Shown: one piece after another, positions 18,220-26,710 of the stretch | Position numbering within the stretch: position 1 is the stretch's first letter | Layout: every line of letters begins with the position of its first letter | Assembly: GCA_963677375.2 (NCBI GenBank) | Contig: CAXXIF010000012.1 | Coordinates: 1-64,000, forward strand | Direction of reading: 5' to 3' | DNA length: 64,000 bases | DNA from: Pseudaeromonas sp963677375 | GTDB taxonomy: Bacteria > Pseudomonadota > Gammaproteobacteria > Enterobacterales > Aeromonadaceae | The notes under the pieces: generated by a model | The model's database searches: none | What the model saw: the letters and a program-made list of their open reading frames with translations, nothing else | Told to the model about the DNA's origin: nothing | Position numbers and translations under genes: made by a program

Positions 18220-19116
18220 ATGTCCTTTTTCAACGAACTCCAACTGGTAGCCGAGCAATTGCCCTGGCTTTATTTCACGCTACTCACCCTGCTTGGTTTG
18301 CTTATCGGCAGCTTCCTGAATGTGGTCATTCACCGCCTGCCCATCATGATGGAACGCAGCTGGCAGCAGGAGTATCGCGACTATTTCGACGAAACCTCCT
18401 CCGAGGTGAACCAAGCTGCGGCAGCGGAAGAGCGGTTTAATCTGATGGTGCCGCGCTCGGCGTGCCCCCATTGTGGTCACGCCATCACGGCGCTGGAGAA
18501 TATCCCCATCCTGAGCTGGTTGCTCTTGCGCGGCCGCTGCCGGGGCTGTCAGGCCCCTATATCTCCCCGCTACCCACTGGTGGAGCTATTCACCGGTCTG
18601 GTCACCGCTGCGGTAGCCTGGCATTTTCAACCCGGCTGGCCGTTACTCGGCGCTCTGCTGCTGACCTGGACCCTGATCGCCCTGACCTGTATCGATCTGG
18701 ACAAGATGTTGTTACCCGATCAGCTCACTCTGCCCTTGCTCTGGCTCGGGCTGGTGCTCAATATTGGGGAGCATTTTGTTAGCCTGCCCGATGCGGTCAT
18801 CGGTGCCGCTTGCGGTTATCTGGTGCTCTGGGCTCTCTACTGGGCCTTCAAATTACTAACCGGGAAGGAAGGTATGGGCTATGGTGATTTCAAATTATTG
18901 GCCGCTCTGGGTGCCTGGATGGGTTGGCAATCCTTGCCACTGATTCTGATCCTCTCTTCTCTGGTGGGTGCCATCGTCGGCATCACGCTGCTGCTGTTGC
19001 GTCGTCACCAGCAAGGCAATCCCATCCCCTTTGGCCCCTATCTGGCCATGGCAGGCTGGATCGCCCTGCTCTGGGGACATGAGATTACTCAGTGGTATTT
19101 ACAGACCCTGCTATGA
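18220..19116 (+). CDS. tapD: Prepilin peptidase/N-methyltransferase TapD
   Basis: A membrane aspartyl protease that removes the leader of type IV pilins and methylates the new amino terminus. In Aeromonas it also serves the type II secretion pseudopilins. The 298-residue protein has the first membrane helix with IGSFLNVVIHRLP and two CxxC pairs in the cytoplasmic loop (CPHC, CRGC) that bind zinc. The two catalytic aspartates are in CIDLDKMLLPD and in GMGYGDFKLLAALGAW. I start at ATG 18220, preceded by GAGAAG; an upstream ATG at 18193 would add nine unlikely residues. coaE begins 10 bases after the stop. Confidence 0.95.
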   Translation: MSFFNELQLVAEQLPWLYFTLLTLLGLLIGSFLNVVIHRLPIMMERSWQQEYRDYFDETSSEVNQAAAAEERFNLMVPRSACPHCGHAITALENIPILSWLLLRGRCRGCQAPISPRYPLVELFTGLVTAAVAWHFQPGWPLLGALLLTWTLIALTCIDLDKMLLPDQLTLPLLWLGLVLNIGEHFVSLPDAVIGAACGYLVLWALYWAFKLLTGKEGMGYGDFKLLAALGAWMGWQSLPLILILSSLVGAIVGITLLLLRRHQQGNPIPFGPYLAMAGWIALLWGHEITQWYLQTLL

Positions 19117-19125
19117 GTCAGCGGA

Positions 19126-19740
19126 ATGAGTAACTGGATTTTAGGACTAACCGGAGGCATCGGTAGCGGCAAGAGTACGGTCGCCAACCTGTTTGCCGCC
19201 GAAGGGGTCACTATTGTCGATGCCGATCAGATTGCCCGGGAGCTGGTCCTACCGGGCCAACCAGCGCTGTTGCAGATCCTTGACCACTTTGGCGGTCAGA
19301 TCCTGAATGCCAACGGAGAGCTGGATCGAGGGGCGTTACGACAACAGATCTTTGCCCATCCGCAGGAAAAGCAGTGGTTAAATCAGCTACTGCATCCGCT
19401 TATCCGGAACACCCTGCTGCAACGCTGCCGGGAGGCTTCCGGTAACTACGTTATTCTGATGGCCCCCCTGCTGTTTGAAAATGCTCTGGAAACCTGGGTC
19501 AACCGGACCCTGTGTATCGACGTCCGCGAACAGACCCAGATTGCCCGCACCTGCCAACGGGATGGAAATACCCCAGAACTGGTGCAAGCCATTATGGCAA
19601 GTCAATTGCCCCGTGCCGAACGCCTGCAACGCAGTGATGACTATATCGATAACGATCAACTCACACCAAGCGAGTTACAACGCGCCGTCAGACAGCTACA
19701 TATCAAGTATTTAGCGTTATCCTCTCAACATCTGCCGTGA
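19126..19740 (+). CDS. coaE: Dephospho-CoA kinase
   Basis: Phosphorylates the ribose 3'-OH of dephospho-CoA, the last step of coenzyme A synthesis. The 204-residue protein begins with the P-loop GLTGGIGSGKSTVANLF and continues with DADQIARELVLPG (substrate Asp). LLFENALETWVNRTLCIDV and the lid-region RDGN follow, and DYIDNDQ lies near the carboxyl end. It is tightly placed after tapD and before zapD, the same grouping seen around the pilus genes of related bacteria. Confidence 0.96.
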   Translation: MSNWILGLTGGIGSGKSTVANLFAAEGVTIVDADQIARELVLPGQPALLQILDHFGGQILNANGELDRGALRQQIFAHPQEKQWLNQLLHPLIRNTLLQRCREASGNYVILMAPLLFENALETWVNRTLCIDVREQTQIARTCQRDGNTPELVQAIMASQLPRAERLQRSDDYIDNDQLTPSELQRAVRQLHIKYLALSSQHLP

Positions 19741-19780
19741 TTGCCTTTACACTCTGCGCATCCGTGATAAAGGTTCAACA

Positions 19781-20509
19781 ATGATGCTCACCTACGAATT
19801 TCCGCTGAATGAAAAGAGTCGGATCTACCTGAGATTCGATGCGCTATTTCAACAATTGAAAAGCTGTCAACAGCTGGAGCAAGCGGCTCAATCTTTCGGC
19901 TTTTTCAAAGCGTTGTTTGATTTCATCGAGCTCTCCGAGCGTTGTGACATTCGTACCGATCTGATGAAAGATCTGGAAAAACAACGACAAAAGCTGGAAA
20001 GCTGGAGTCAGCTGCCGGAAGTAGATCTCGGCAAACTCACCAGCCTGCAAACTGAACTGGCAACCCTGATCTCTGAATTGCCACGCTCCGTGCGGGCCGG
20101 TAGCCGCTTCAAGGAGGACAAGTTTCTCTGTGCCATCCGCCAGCGTTTTTCGATCCCCGGCGGACTCTGTCCCTTTGATGTCCCGGTTCTGCATCACTGG
20201 TTGGGTCTGCCCCTCGAGAAGCGACTACAAGACGCCCGAGGCTGGGTTCAGGAACTGGACCTGTTGATGCGCGCTACAGAGCGCCTGCTCCAGCTCTGGC
20301 GGGACAGCGGCAGCTTTGGGGAACAACAGGCTCGTAACGGTTTTTATCAGGCCAATGCCGATGGTGCCGAGTTGATCCGTCTGCGCATTGATCCGGCTCT
20401 GGGCCACTATCCCACCATGAGTGGTCACAAGAGCCGTTTTGCCGTCCGCTTCTTGCCCTTGGGTGAGCTGGAAACCGGTGATATCGACTTTCAACTGGCC
20501 TGCTGTTAG
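19781..20509 (+). CDS. zapD: Cell division protein ZapD
   Basis: ZapD (YacF) binds the carboxyl tail of FtsZ and bundles protofilaments at the division ring. The 242-residue product starts YEFPLNEKSRIYLRFDALF, typical of the family, and contains the conserved AIRQRFSIPGGLCPFDVPVLHHWL. The carboxyl beta-rich part has FAVRFLPLGE. It follows coaE by 40 bases and precedes yacG by 9. Two adjacent Met codons open the frame and either could be used. Confidence 0.94.
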   Translation: MMLTYEFPLNEKSRIYLRFDALFQQLKSCQQLEQAAQSFGFFKALFDFIELSERCDIRTDLMKDLEKQRQKLESWSQLPEVDLGKLTSLQTELATLISELPRSVRAGSRFKEDKFLCAIRQRFSIPGGLCPFDVPVLHHWLGLPLEKRLQDARGWVQELDLLMRATERLLQLWRDSGSFGEQQARNGFYQANADGAELIRLRIDPALGHYPTMSGHKSRFAVRFLPLGELETGDIDFQLACC

Positions 20510-20518
20510 GAGAGAAAC

Positions 20519-20716
20519 ATGGTCACTAGCGTACAATGCCCGACGTGTGGAAAAACCGTCAGCTGGAATGAGCAGAGCCCTTTTCGCCCCTTTTGCTGCA
20601 AGCGCTGCCAATTGATCGATCTGGGAGAGTGGGCGAACGAAGAGAAGCGAATCCCGGCGCAGAATCAAAATCCGGATGGAAGTAACAGCGAATTCACCGA
20701 TGAATTCGAAGATTAA
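20519..20716 (+). CDS. yacG: DNA gyrase inhibitor YacG, zinc-finger protein
   Basis: A 65-residue zinc protein known to bind GyrB and inhibit gyrase in E. coli. The four zinc ligands are in CPTCGKTV and CCKRCQLIDLGEWANEE, a pattern specific to the family. The remaining tail is acidic and probably disordered. AGGAGAGAA just before the ATG overlaps the zapD stop, so the two genes are translationally close. Confidence 0.93.
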   Translation: MVTSVQCPTCGKTVSWNEQSPFRPFCCKRCQLIDLGEWANEEKRIPAQNQNPDGSNSEFTDEFED

Positions 20717-20825
20717 GATGCTATAAGCCCCACCCCGACCAAGCCTCCCCCTTGAAAGGGGTGCTGATTTTGCTCCTCTCTCTTTTCAAGGGAGAGGCTG
20801 GGAGGGGGTCGCTCTTGAGGGATCT
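20711..20825. repeat. GC-rich imperfect palindromic repeat element, copy B
   Basis: Between the convergent yacG and mutT. It reads AGCCCCACCCCGACC, CTCCCCCTTGAAAGGGG, TTGCTCCTCTCTCTTTTCAA, GGGAGAGGCTGGGAGGGGGT, and ends CGCTCTTGAGGG. The end is the reverse complement of the start of copy A (CTCAAGAGC). The arms pair, so it may also act as a bidirectional terminator. Confidence 0.65.
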
Positions 20826-20836
20826 CGCTTGATCTG

Positions 20837-21232
20837 TTACCAGCCCATCACTTTCCGAGTAATCGGCTGATTGGCCTCGGGGAATTCATAATTTAGCAAG
20901 GCATCGCGCTCCACCCATAATGCCGCTTGTCCCTCCCGACCATAGGGTTCCCCCTCAAAGGCGGTGACACGCCAGACATCGAGCAAGACGGACTTATCCG
21001 GATAATCATGTTCAATCTGCAGCAGAGGTTCACACTGCTGCACCTCGATGCCGATCTCTTCTGCCAACTCCCGGATCAGCGCAGCGGGCATACCTTCCCC
21101 GCATTCAACCTTGCCCCCCGGAAATTCCCACTTGCCAGCCTGGTGTTGCCCATCCGTGCGGCGACAGATAAACACCTGGTCATCAGAATTCTCGACCACA
21201 CCCACAGCCACCCAGATCCGTTTCTTATCCAT
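20837..21232 (-). CDS. mutT: 8-oxo-dGTP diphosphatase MutT
   Basis: Removes mutagenic 8-oxo-dGTP from the nucleotide pool. The 131-residue protein carries a complete Nudix box, GGKVECGEGMPAALIREL followed by AEEIGIEV, and the amino-terminal VGVVENSDDQVFICRRTDGQ. The product lies directly downstream of secA on the same strand, as in E. coli, but a strong terminator separates the two, so mutT may depend partly on read-through or its own promoter. Confidence 0.95.
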   Translation of the reverse strand: MDKKRIWVAVGVVENSDDQVFICRRTDGQHQAGKWEFPGGKVECGEGMPAALIRELAEEIGIEVQQCEPLLQIEHDYPDKSVLLDVWRVTAFEGEPYGREGQAALWVERDALLNYEFPEANQPITRKVMGW

Positions 21233-21256
21233 AACTACCTCTTTTCGCCCGTGAAA

Positions 21257-21276
21257 AAGGCGGCCAAGGCCGCCTT
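21257..21276 (-). terminator. Terminator of secA
   Basis: The stem AAGGCGGCC / GGCCGCCTT with a 2-base centre is followed on the minus strand by a T-run, 21 bases after the secA stop. Confidence 0.85.
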
Positions 21277-21296
21277 CATGCAGGTCTAGTGCTGGA

Positions 21297-24020
21297 TCAG
21301 CTCAATTGTCCATGACACTGTTTGTACTTCTTACCGGAGCCGCAGGGACAGGGATCATTGCGTCCAATCTTATCGCCTCGCACAAACGGGGTCTGAACGG
21401 CAGGAGCGACAGCCTCTCCACTCTCACCCTCGTCACTCAGTGCCGCAGCATCGGCATGGGTATAGGTTCGCGGAGCGGCGTCAGAGCGGCGACGCTGCTC
21501 TTCCAGGGCATCCACATCCCGCTCCTGAACCTGAACCCGACAAATGATGGAGACCACTTCTTGCTTCAAGGTTTCCAGCATCTGGGTGAACAGCTCGAAC
21601 GACTCACGCTTGTATTCTTGCTTCGGGTTCTTCTGGGCATAACCACGCAGGTGTATCCCCTGACGCAAGTGATCCATAGCAGCTAGGTGTTCCTTCCACA
21701 GATTATCGAGGGTTTGCAACATCACAGACTTCTCGAATTGCTGCATCACTTCGTCACCCACCAGCGCCTTTTTAGCGTTATACAGGGTTTCCGCTTCTTG
21801 AACGATCCGTTCGCGCAACAGCTCTTCGTACAACTTGTCATCTTCCGCCAGCCACTGCGCGATCGGCAAAGAGAGGTTGAAGTCGGTATGCAGACGCTGT
21901 TCCAGCCCCGGAATATCCCAGGTTTCATCCAGAGAGTGTGGCGTTATGTATTCATCCATCACCTTGTCGATCACATCGGCACGAATGACGTTGATGGTCT
22001 CGCTGATGTCGGAGGAATCCAGCAATTCATTACGCTGTTCATAAACCACTTTGCGCTGATCGTTGGCAACGTCATCGAATTCCAGCAGATTTTTGCGGAT
22101 ATCGAAGTTCCGGCCTTCTACCTTGCGCTGCGCATTCTCGATCGCCTTGGTGACCCAAGGATGTTCAATGGCCTCACCATATTCCATCCCCAGCTTCTTC
22201 ATCATGCCAGTGACACGATCCGAAGCAAAAATACGCATCAGGGTATCTTCCATCGACAGATAGAAACGGGATGAACCCGGATCTCCCTGGCGACCGGAAC
22301 GTCCACGCAGCTGGTTATCGATACGGCGGGATTCGTGACGCTCGGTGCCTATGATGTGCAGGCCACCGGAAACGATCACTTCATCATGACGCTTCTGCCA
22401 TTCGGCTTTGGCCGTCTCAACTTGTTCTGGAGTCGGGTTGTCGAGCTTATCCAGTTCAGCCTGCCAGTTGCCACCCAGCACGATGTCGGTTCCGCGACCC
22501 GCCATGTTGGTGGCAATGGTCACGGCTCCTGGACGCCCGGCTTGTGCCACTATGTCCGCTTCCATGGCATGGAATTTGGCATTCAGCACCTGGTGCTTGA
22601 TCCCCTGCTTGTTCAACACAGAGGAGATCAACTCCGAATTTTCGATGGAGATAGTACCCACCAGAACCGGACGACCCTCAGCCACTCGATCCTTGATGTC
22701 CTCCACGATGGCGGCATACTTTTCTTCCGACGTCAGATACACCAGATCGCCGGAATCTTTACGCACCATAGGGCGGTTAGTCGGCAATACCACGGTATTG
22801 AGGCCATAGATTTGTTGAAATTCAAAGGCTTCAGTATCTGCAGTACCCGTCATGCCCGCCAGCTTGTCATACAAGCGGAAGAAATTCTGGAAGGTGATCG
22901 AGGCCATGGTCTGGTTCTCGTTCTGGATCTTCACCCCTTCCTTGGCCTCGATAGCCTGGTGGAGACCTTCAGACCAGCGACGTCCGCTCATGGTGCGGCC
23001 GGTATGCTCATCGACAATGACGATCTCGCCATCCTTCACTATGTAATCGACATCCCGCTCAAACAAGGTGTGCGCCCGCAAGGCGGCATTCACGTGATGC
23101 AACAGGGTGATATTCGACGCCGAGAAGAGGGAGTCATCCTCCGCCATCATGCCATTTTGCTTCAGCAGCTCTTCAACGTAGATTTGGCCATTCTCGGTCA
23201 GGAGTGCCTGACGCGCCTTCTCGTCCACTGTGTAATGTTCATCACCGCGGTACTCTTCGCTATCTTCCTTATCCTGCTGCTTCAGCAGGGGGATCAGCTT
23301 ATTGACCTTGATATACAGTTCGGAGCTGTCTTCAGCCGCACCCGAAATAATGAGCGGGGTCCGGGCTTCATCGATGAGCACGGAATCCACTTCATCCACC
23401 AGCGCATAATACAGGGGGCGCTGTACCCGCTGTTCCGGCGCAAACGCCATGTTGTCCCGGAGATAGTCGAAGCCGAACTCGTTGTTAGTGCCGTAGGTGA
23501 CATCCGCCGCATACGCCAGATGCTTCTCGGGCGGGCTCATGCCCGGCAGGTTGCAACCGACCGTCAAACCGAGGAACTCCAGCAGTGGACGGTTCCACTC
23601 CGCGTCTCGCTTAGCCAGGTAATCGTTGACCGTGACTATATGTACGCCGCGACCGGTCAAGGCATTCAGATAGGCCGGCAGAGTCGCGGTCAGGGTCTTA
23701 CCTTCACCGGTTTTCATTTCCGCAATCTGGTTGTTGTTCAGCACCATGCCGCCCATCAACTGGACGTCAAAATGGCGCATGCCAAACACGCGCTTGGAAG
23801 CTTCACGGACGGTCGCAAAGGCTTCAGGCAGCAATTGCTCCAACTCCTCACCCTGTTCAATACGGGCACGGAATTCAATGGTCTTGGCTTTCAATTCGGC
23901 GTCATTCAACGCTTCGAATTGCGGCTCCATTGCATTAATTTGTTTAACGATCTTGCGCAGCTTTTTCAGCGTGCGGTCATTGCTGCTACCAACAATACGG
24001 GTAAGTAAATTTGTAATCAT
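21297..24020 (-). CDS. secA: Preprotein translocase motor ATPase SecA
   Basis: The ATPase that drives unfolded preproteins through SecYEG. The 907-residue protein has the nucleotide-binding motif MKTGEGKTLTATLPAYL near residue 103. The DEAD-type region has VDEVDSVLIDEARTPLIISG, and the preprotein-binding domain and helical scaffold follow. NBD2 carries TNMAGRGTDIVLGG and RGRSGRQGDPGSSRFYLS. The carboxyl zinc tail DPCPCGSGKKYKQCHG binds SecB and lipids. No secM-like arrest peptide gene is visible in the region upstream, unlike E. coli. Confidence 0.98.
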   Translation of the reverse strand: MITNLLTRIVGSSNDRTLKKLRKIVKQINAMEPQFEALNDAELKAKTIEFRARIEQGEELEQLLPEAFATVREASKRVFGMRHFDVQLMGGMVLNNNQIAEMKTGEGKTLTATLPAYLNALTGRGVHIVTVNDYLAKRDAEWNRPLLEFLGLTVGCNLPGMSPPEKHLAYAADVTYGTNNEFGFDYLRDNMAFAPEQRVQRPLYYALVDEVDSVLIDEARTPLIISGAAEDSSELYIKVNKLIPLLKQQDKEDSEEYRGDEHYTVDEKARQALLTENGQIYVEELLKQNGMMAEDDSLFSASNITLLHHVNAALRAHTLFERDVDYIVKDGEIVIVDEHTGRTMSGRRWSEGLHQAIEAKEGVKIQNENQTMASITFQNFFRLYDKLAGMTGTADTEAFEFQQIYGLNTVVLPTNRPMVRKDSGDLVYLTSEEKYAAIVEDIKDRVAEGRPVLVGTISIENSELISSVLNKQGIKHQVLNAKFHAMEADIVAQAGRPGAVTIATNMAGRGTDIVLGGNWQAELDKLDNPTPEQVETAKAEWQKRHDEVIVSGGLHIIGTERHESRRIDNQLRGRSGRQGDPGSSRFYLSMEDTLMRIFASDRVTGMMKKLGMEYGEAIEHPWVTKAIENAQRKVEGRNFDIRKNLLEFDDVANDQRKVVYEQRNELLDSSDISETINVIRADVIDKVMDEYITPHSLDETWDIPGLEQRLHTDFNLSLPIAQWLAEDDKLYEELLRERIVQEAETLYNAKKALVGDEVMQQFEKSVMLQTLDNLWKEHLAAMDHLRQGIHLRGYAQKNPKQEYKRESFELFTQMLETLKQEVVSIICRVQVQERDVDALEEQRRRSDAAPRTYTHADAAALSDEGESGEAVAPAVQTPFVRGDKIGRNDPCPCGSGKKYKQCHGQLS

Positions 24021-24313
24021 TTCAAACCAACTCTCTGGTTGTACTCTTCTTATTTCATCACAGGATGAAACAGGCCACTCAACAGAACACCCGTCCTGAC
24101 TCAGGACTCAATGTATTGCCAAACCAAGAACAAAACTCTGGAAAATAATCAGTCTGCCGTTTTGGACATTTTGCAGGAGGGTGAACCACTGCAGAAGGAT
24201 AATCAGACAAAACGGCGGTTATCTTACCCTATCCCAAGCGAGCAGCTTGCCTTACCCTGACCGTCTATGCGCGGAAAGCAAACCGATATCACACATCAAA
24301 CAGGGATATGGCG
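24021..24313 (-). other. secA upstream region
   Basis: About 290 bases with no supportable gene on the minus strand. It should hold the secA promoter and leader. GGGTAAGATAAC near 24220-24232 could include a -10 element on the minus strand, but no clear -35 is present. Neither a SecM-type arrest motif nor a DciA-like (DUF721) gene, both found here in other gammaproteobacteria, can be seen. Confidence 0.4.
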
Positions 24314-24472
24314 ATGGATAAGCCATTATTCAAGGCCAACCCACTGGATAGACCCGATACCGGCGGGAAAACCGAGTCCTTCGCCGAGGGTAGCATATCC
24401 AGCCAGCTGAGTCGTCAGTTGCAAAAGAGCAAAGAAAAAGGCACCGGGGAGAGAGTCGGTGCCTTTCGATAG
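24314..24472 (+). CDS. Possible small protein of unknown function
   Basis: A 52-codon frame opposite to its neighbours, with AGGGA 8 bases before the ATG. The product starts MDKPLFKANPLDRPD and is hydrophilic, with a basic middle (SSQLSRQLQKSKEKG). It has no membrane segment or known motif. The last codons run through the lpxC terminator hairpin, which argues either for a coincidental frame or for a gene sharing the hairpin as its own terminator. Existence is uncertain. Confidence 0.3.
   Translation: MDKPLFKANPLDRPDTGGKTESFAEGSISSQLSRQLQKSKEKGTGERVGAFR
24437..24466 (-). terminator. Terminator at the end of the dcw cluster, after lpxC
   Basis: A 10-bp perfect stem AAAGGCACCG / CGGTGCCTTT, 27 bases beyond the lpxC stop. 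On the minus strand the T-rich tract TTTTTCTTT overlaps the stem end and runs on beyond it. This ends the long mraZ-lpxC transcript and separates it from secA. Confidence 0.88.
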
Positions 24473-24493
24473 AAACGATATTCAGCAGATGAG

Positions 24494-25417
24494 TTAAGCC
24501 GTGACCCACTGACTGTCGAGGAACGGGATGGGAGAAGAAACAGCAGCATCTTCAAAGGTGACCATTTCCCAAGCCTCAGCATCGCCTAGCAGGGTCTGCA
24601 GCAGCTGGTTGTTAACGGCGTGTCCTGTCTTGAACGCGCTGAATTCACCCAGAATACTGTGGTTGCACATGTACAGATCGCCAACTGCATCCAGAAGCTT
24701 ATGCTTGACGAATTCATCGTCATAGCGCAGTCCTTCCTCGTTCAGCACCCGATAATCATCCAGTACGACGGCATTTTCCAGACTACCGCCCAAGGCCAGA
24801 TTCTTGGAGTGCATGAACTCGACATCCTTCATGAAGCAGAAGGTACGGGCCCGACTCAACTCTTTGGCAAAACTGGCACCACTGAATTCCATACTCAGCG
24901 CCTGCTTGCGAGGATCAAACACCGGATGCTGGAAGTCGATACGCAAATTCATGCGAAAACCACCCGCATAGGGGCGCAATTCCGCCCACTTATCGCCATC
25001 TTCGACCCGGACCGTCTTCTTGACCCGCACAAAACGCTTGGCTGCATTGAGTTCTTCAATACCCGCCGATTGCAGCAAGTAAATAAATGGGTGCGAGCTG
25101 CCATCCATCACCGGCAATTCAGGTGCATCGACTTCGACAATCAGATTGTCGATGCCCAATGCAGCCAGAGCAGCTGACAAATGCTCCACCGTGGAGATCC
25201 TGACCCCCTGCTCATTGACCAAGGCCGTACACAGCACTGTATCACGCACCGCAGAGGCTTCCGCCTTGATGGTGACCGCGGGCTCGAGATCACTCCGCAC
25301 ATAGAGAATACCGGTATTGGCAGGTGCGGGTCGGAAGGTTACGGAAACCTTGCGACCAGAGTGCAGCCCGACACCGGTAGCCTGTACGCTTTGCTTGAGA
25401 GTACGTTGTTTAATCAT
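24494..25417 (-). CDS. lpxC: UDP-3-O-acyl-N-acetylglucosamine deacetylase LpxC
   Basis: The committed zinc-dependent step of lipid A synthesis. The product is 307 residues, starting MIKQRTLKQSVQATGVGLHSG as in the family. The conserved zinc His is in ISTVEHLSAALAALGIDN, the active-site Glu lies in that motif, and the remaining ligands are in FVKHKLLDAVGDLYM. A further catalytic His lies in FKTGHAVNNQLL. I start at ATG 25417, preceded by GAGGTGAA; an upstream in-frame ATG adds a non-conserved leader. It is the last gene of the dcw cluster, 105 bases after ftsZ. Confidence 0.97.
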   Translation of the reverse strand: MIKQRTLKQSVQATGVGLHSGRKVSVTFRPAPANTGILYVRSDLEPAVTIKAEASAVRDTVLCTALVNEQGVRISTVEHLSAALAALGIDNLIVEVDAPELPVMDGSSHPFIYLLQSAGIEELNAAKRFVRVKKTVRVEDGDKWAELRPYAGGFRMNLRIDFQHPVFDPRKQALSMEFSGASFAKELSRARTFCFMKDVEFMHSKNLALGGSLENAVVLDDYRVLNEEGLRYDDEFVKHKLLDAVGDLYMCNHSILGEFSAFKTGHAVNNQLLQTLLGDAEAWEMVTFEDAAVSSPIPFLDSQWVTA

Positions 25418-25522
25418 AAATTCACCTCGATCAGCCGGGTGGTCAGACCAACCCTTCGCACGCATATTATCATACGAGTTGCGCAAACGCTAATCACGTC
25501 ACATTTCTGACTTATTCAGTCA

Positions 25523-26674
25523 TTAATCTGCTTGTTTACGTAAAAACGCTGGAATGTCCAGGTAATCCGGCTCGGCACGTGCCTGAACAGGTTCGGCATT
25601 AACCGCCTTCGGCCGTTCGTCGTACTGCGGCATCGGGTTATCCTGCATCAGGGAGCGCAATGGACGCTCACTCTTCTGGGCATTCTTCACCAGCGTGATC
25701 TCGGGCTTGCGTTCCTGACCGATACCGGTTGCGACCACAGTGACCCGCAGCTCATCCTGCATGTTCGGATCGATCACGGCACCCACCACGACGGTGGCAT
25801 TCTCGGAAGCGAACGCCTTGACCGCGTTACCCACAACCTCGAACTCTTCCATGGTCACATCCATACCAGCCGTGATATTGACCAGGATCCCGCGAGCCCC
25901 CGCCAAATCGACATCCTCCAGCAATGGGCTGGAGATAGCTTTTTCGGCAGCCTCTTCGGCACGATCATCACCACGAGCATGGCCGGTACCCATCATGGCC
26001 GTCCCCATCTCGCGCATGACGGTGCGAACGTCGGCGAAGTCGACGTTAATCAGGCCTGGACGAGTAATCAATTCGGCAATGCCTTGTACCGCACCCAGCA
26101 GTACATCGTTTGCCGCCTTGAAGGCTTCCAGCAGACTGACACCCTTACCCAACACCTTGAGCAGTTTGTCATTGGGAATAGTGATCAGGGAGTCGACATG
26201 TTTGGACAGCTCTTCAATCCCTTGCAGGGCGTAGCTCATCCGTTTCTTGCCTTCGAAGTTGAACGGTTTGGTCACGACCGCAACCGTCAATATCCCCAAC
26301 TCTTTAGCAATTTCGGCAACCACAGGCGCAGCACCGGTTCCGGTACCACCGCCCATGCCAGCCGCAATGAAGACCATGTCCGACCCTTCCAGCATCTGGC
26401 GGATGTCCTCACGGTTTTCCAGAGCAGCCTCACGACCAATCTCCGGATTTGCACCTGCACCTAGGCCCTTGGTGATGTTGCCACCAATCTGGACTGTGGT
26501 CTCGGCACCGGAATTGCGCAGCGCCTGGGCATCGGTATTGATCGCGATAAAATGTACGCCTTCGATGCTTTCACGCACCATATGCTCGACCGCGTTACCG
26601 CCGCCGCCGCCGACACCGATCACTTTGATGACGGCATCATCACCCTGGCTTCCTACCGGTTCAAAAGTAAACAT
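25523..26674 (-). CDS. ftsZ: Cell division GTPase FtsZ
   Basis: The tubulin-like GTPase that forms the Z ring. The 383-residue protein has the amino-terminal VIGVGGGGGNAVEHM, the tubulin signature GGGTGTGAAPVVAE near residue 104, and the T7 loop GLINVDFADVRTVM. A short linker is followed by the carboxyl peptide YLDIPAFLRKQAD, which binds FtsA, ZipA and ZapD. The upstream ftsA stop is 36 bases away. Additional ftsZ promoters probably lie within ftsQA, as in E. coli, but I did not assign them. Confidence 0.98.
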   Translation of the reverse strand: MFTFEPVGSQGDDAVIKVIGVGGGGGNAVEHMVRESIEGVHFIAINTDAQALRNSGAETTVQIGGNITKGLGAGANPEIGREAALENREDIRQMLEGSDMVFIAAGMGGGTGTGAAPVVAEIAKELGILTVAVVTKPFNFEGKKRMSYALQGIEELSKHVDSLITIPNDKLLKVLGKGVSLLEAFKAANDVLLGAVQGIAELITRPGLINVDFADVRTVMREMGTAMMGTGHARGDDRAEEAAEKAISSPLLEDVDLAGARGILVNITAGMDVTMEEFEVVGNAVKAFASENATVVVGAVIDPNMQDELRVTVVATGIGQERKPEITLVKNAQKSERPLRSLMQDNPMPQYDERPKAVNAEPVQARAEPDYLDIPAFLRKQAD

Positions 26675-26710
26675 GATTCTCTCTCCGCACTATTTGCTTA
26701 CTCGCAAAAT

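Noticed and set aside
22335..24008. Long open frame (557 codons) on the strand opposite secA
   Set aside because: It lies fully antisense to an intact secA, and its translation has biased, repetitive composition and no recognisable domain. Such frames are common opposite GC-rich genes.
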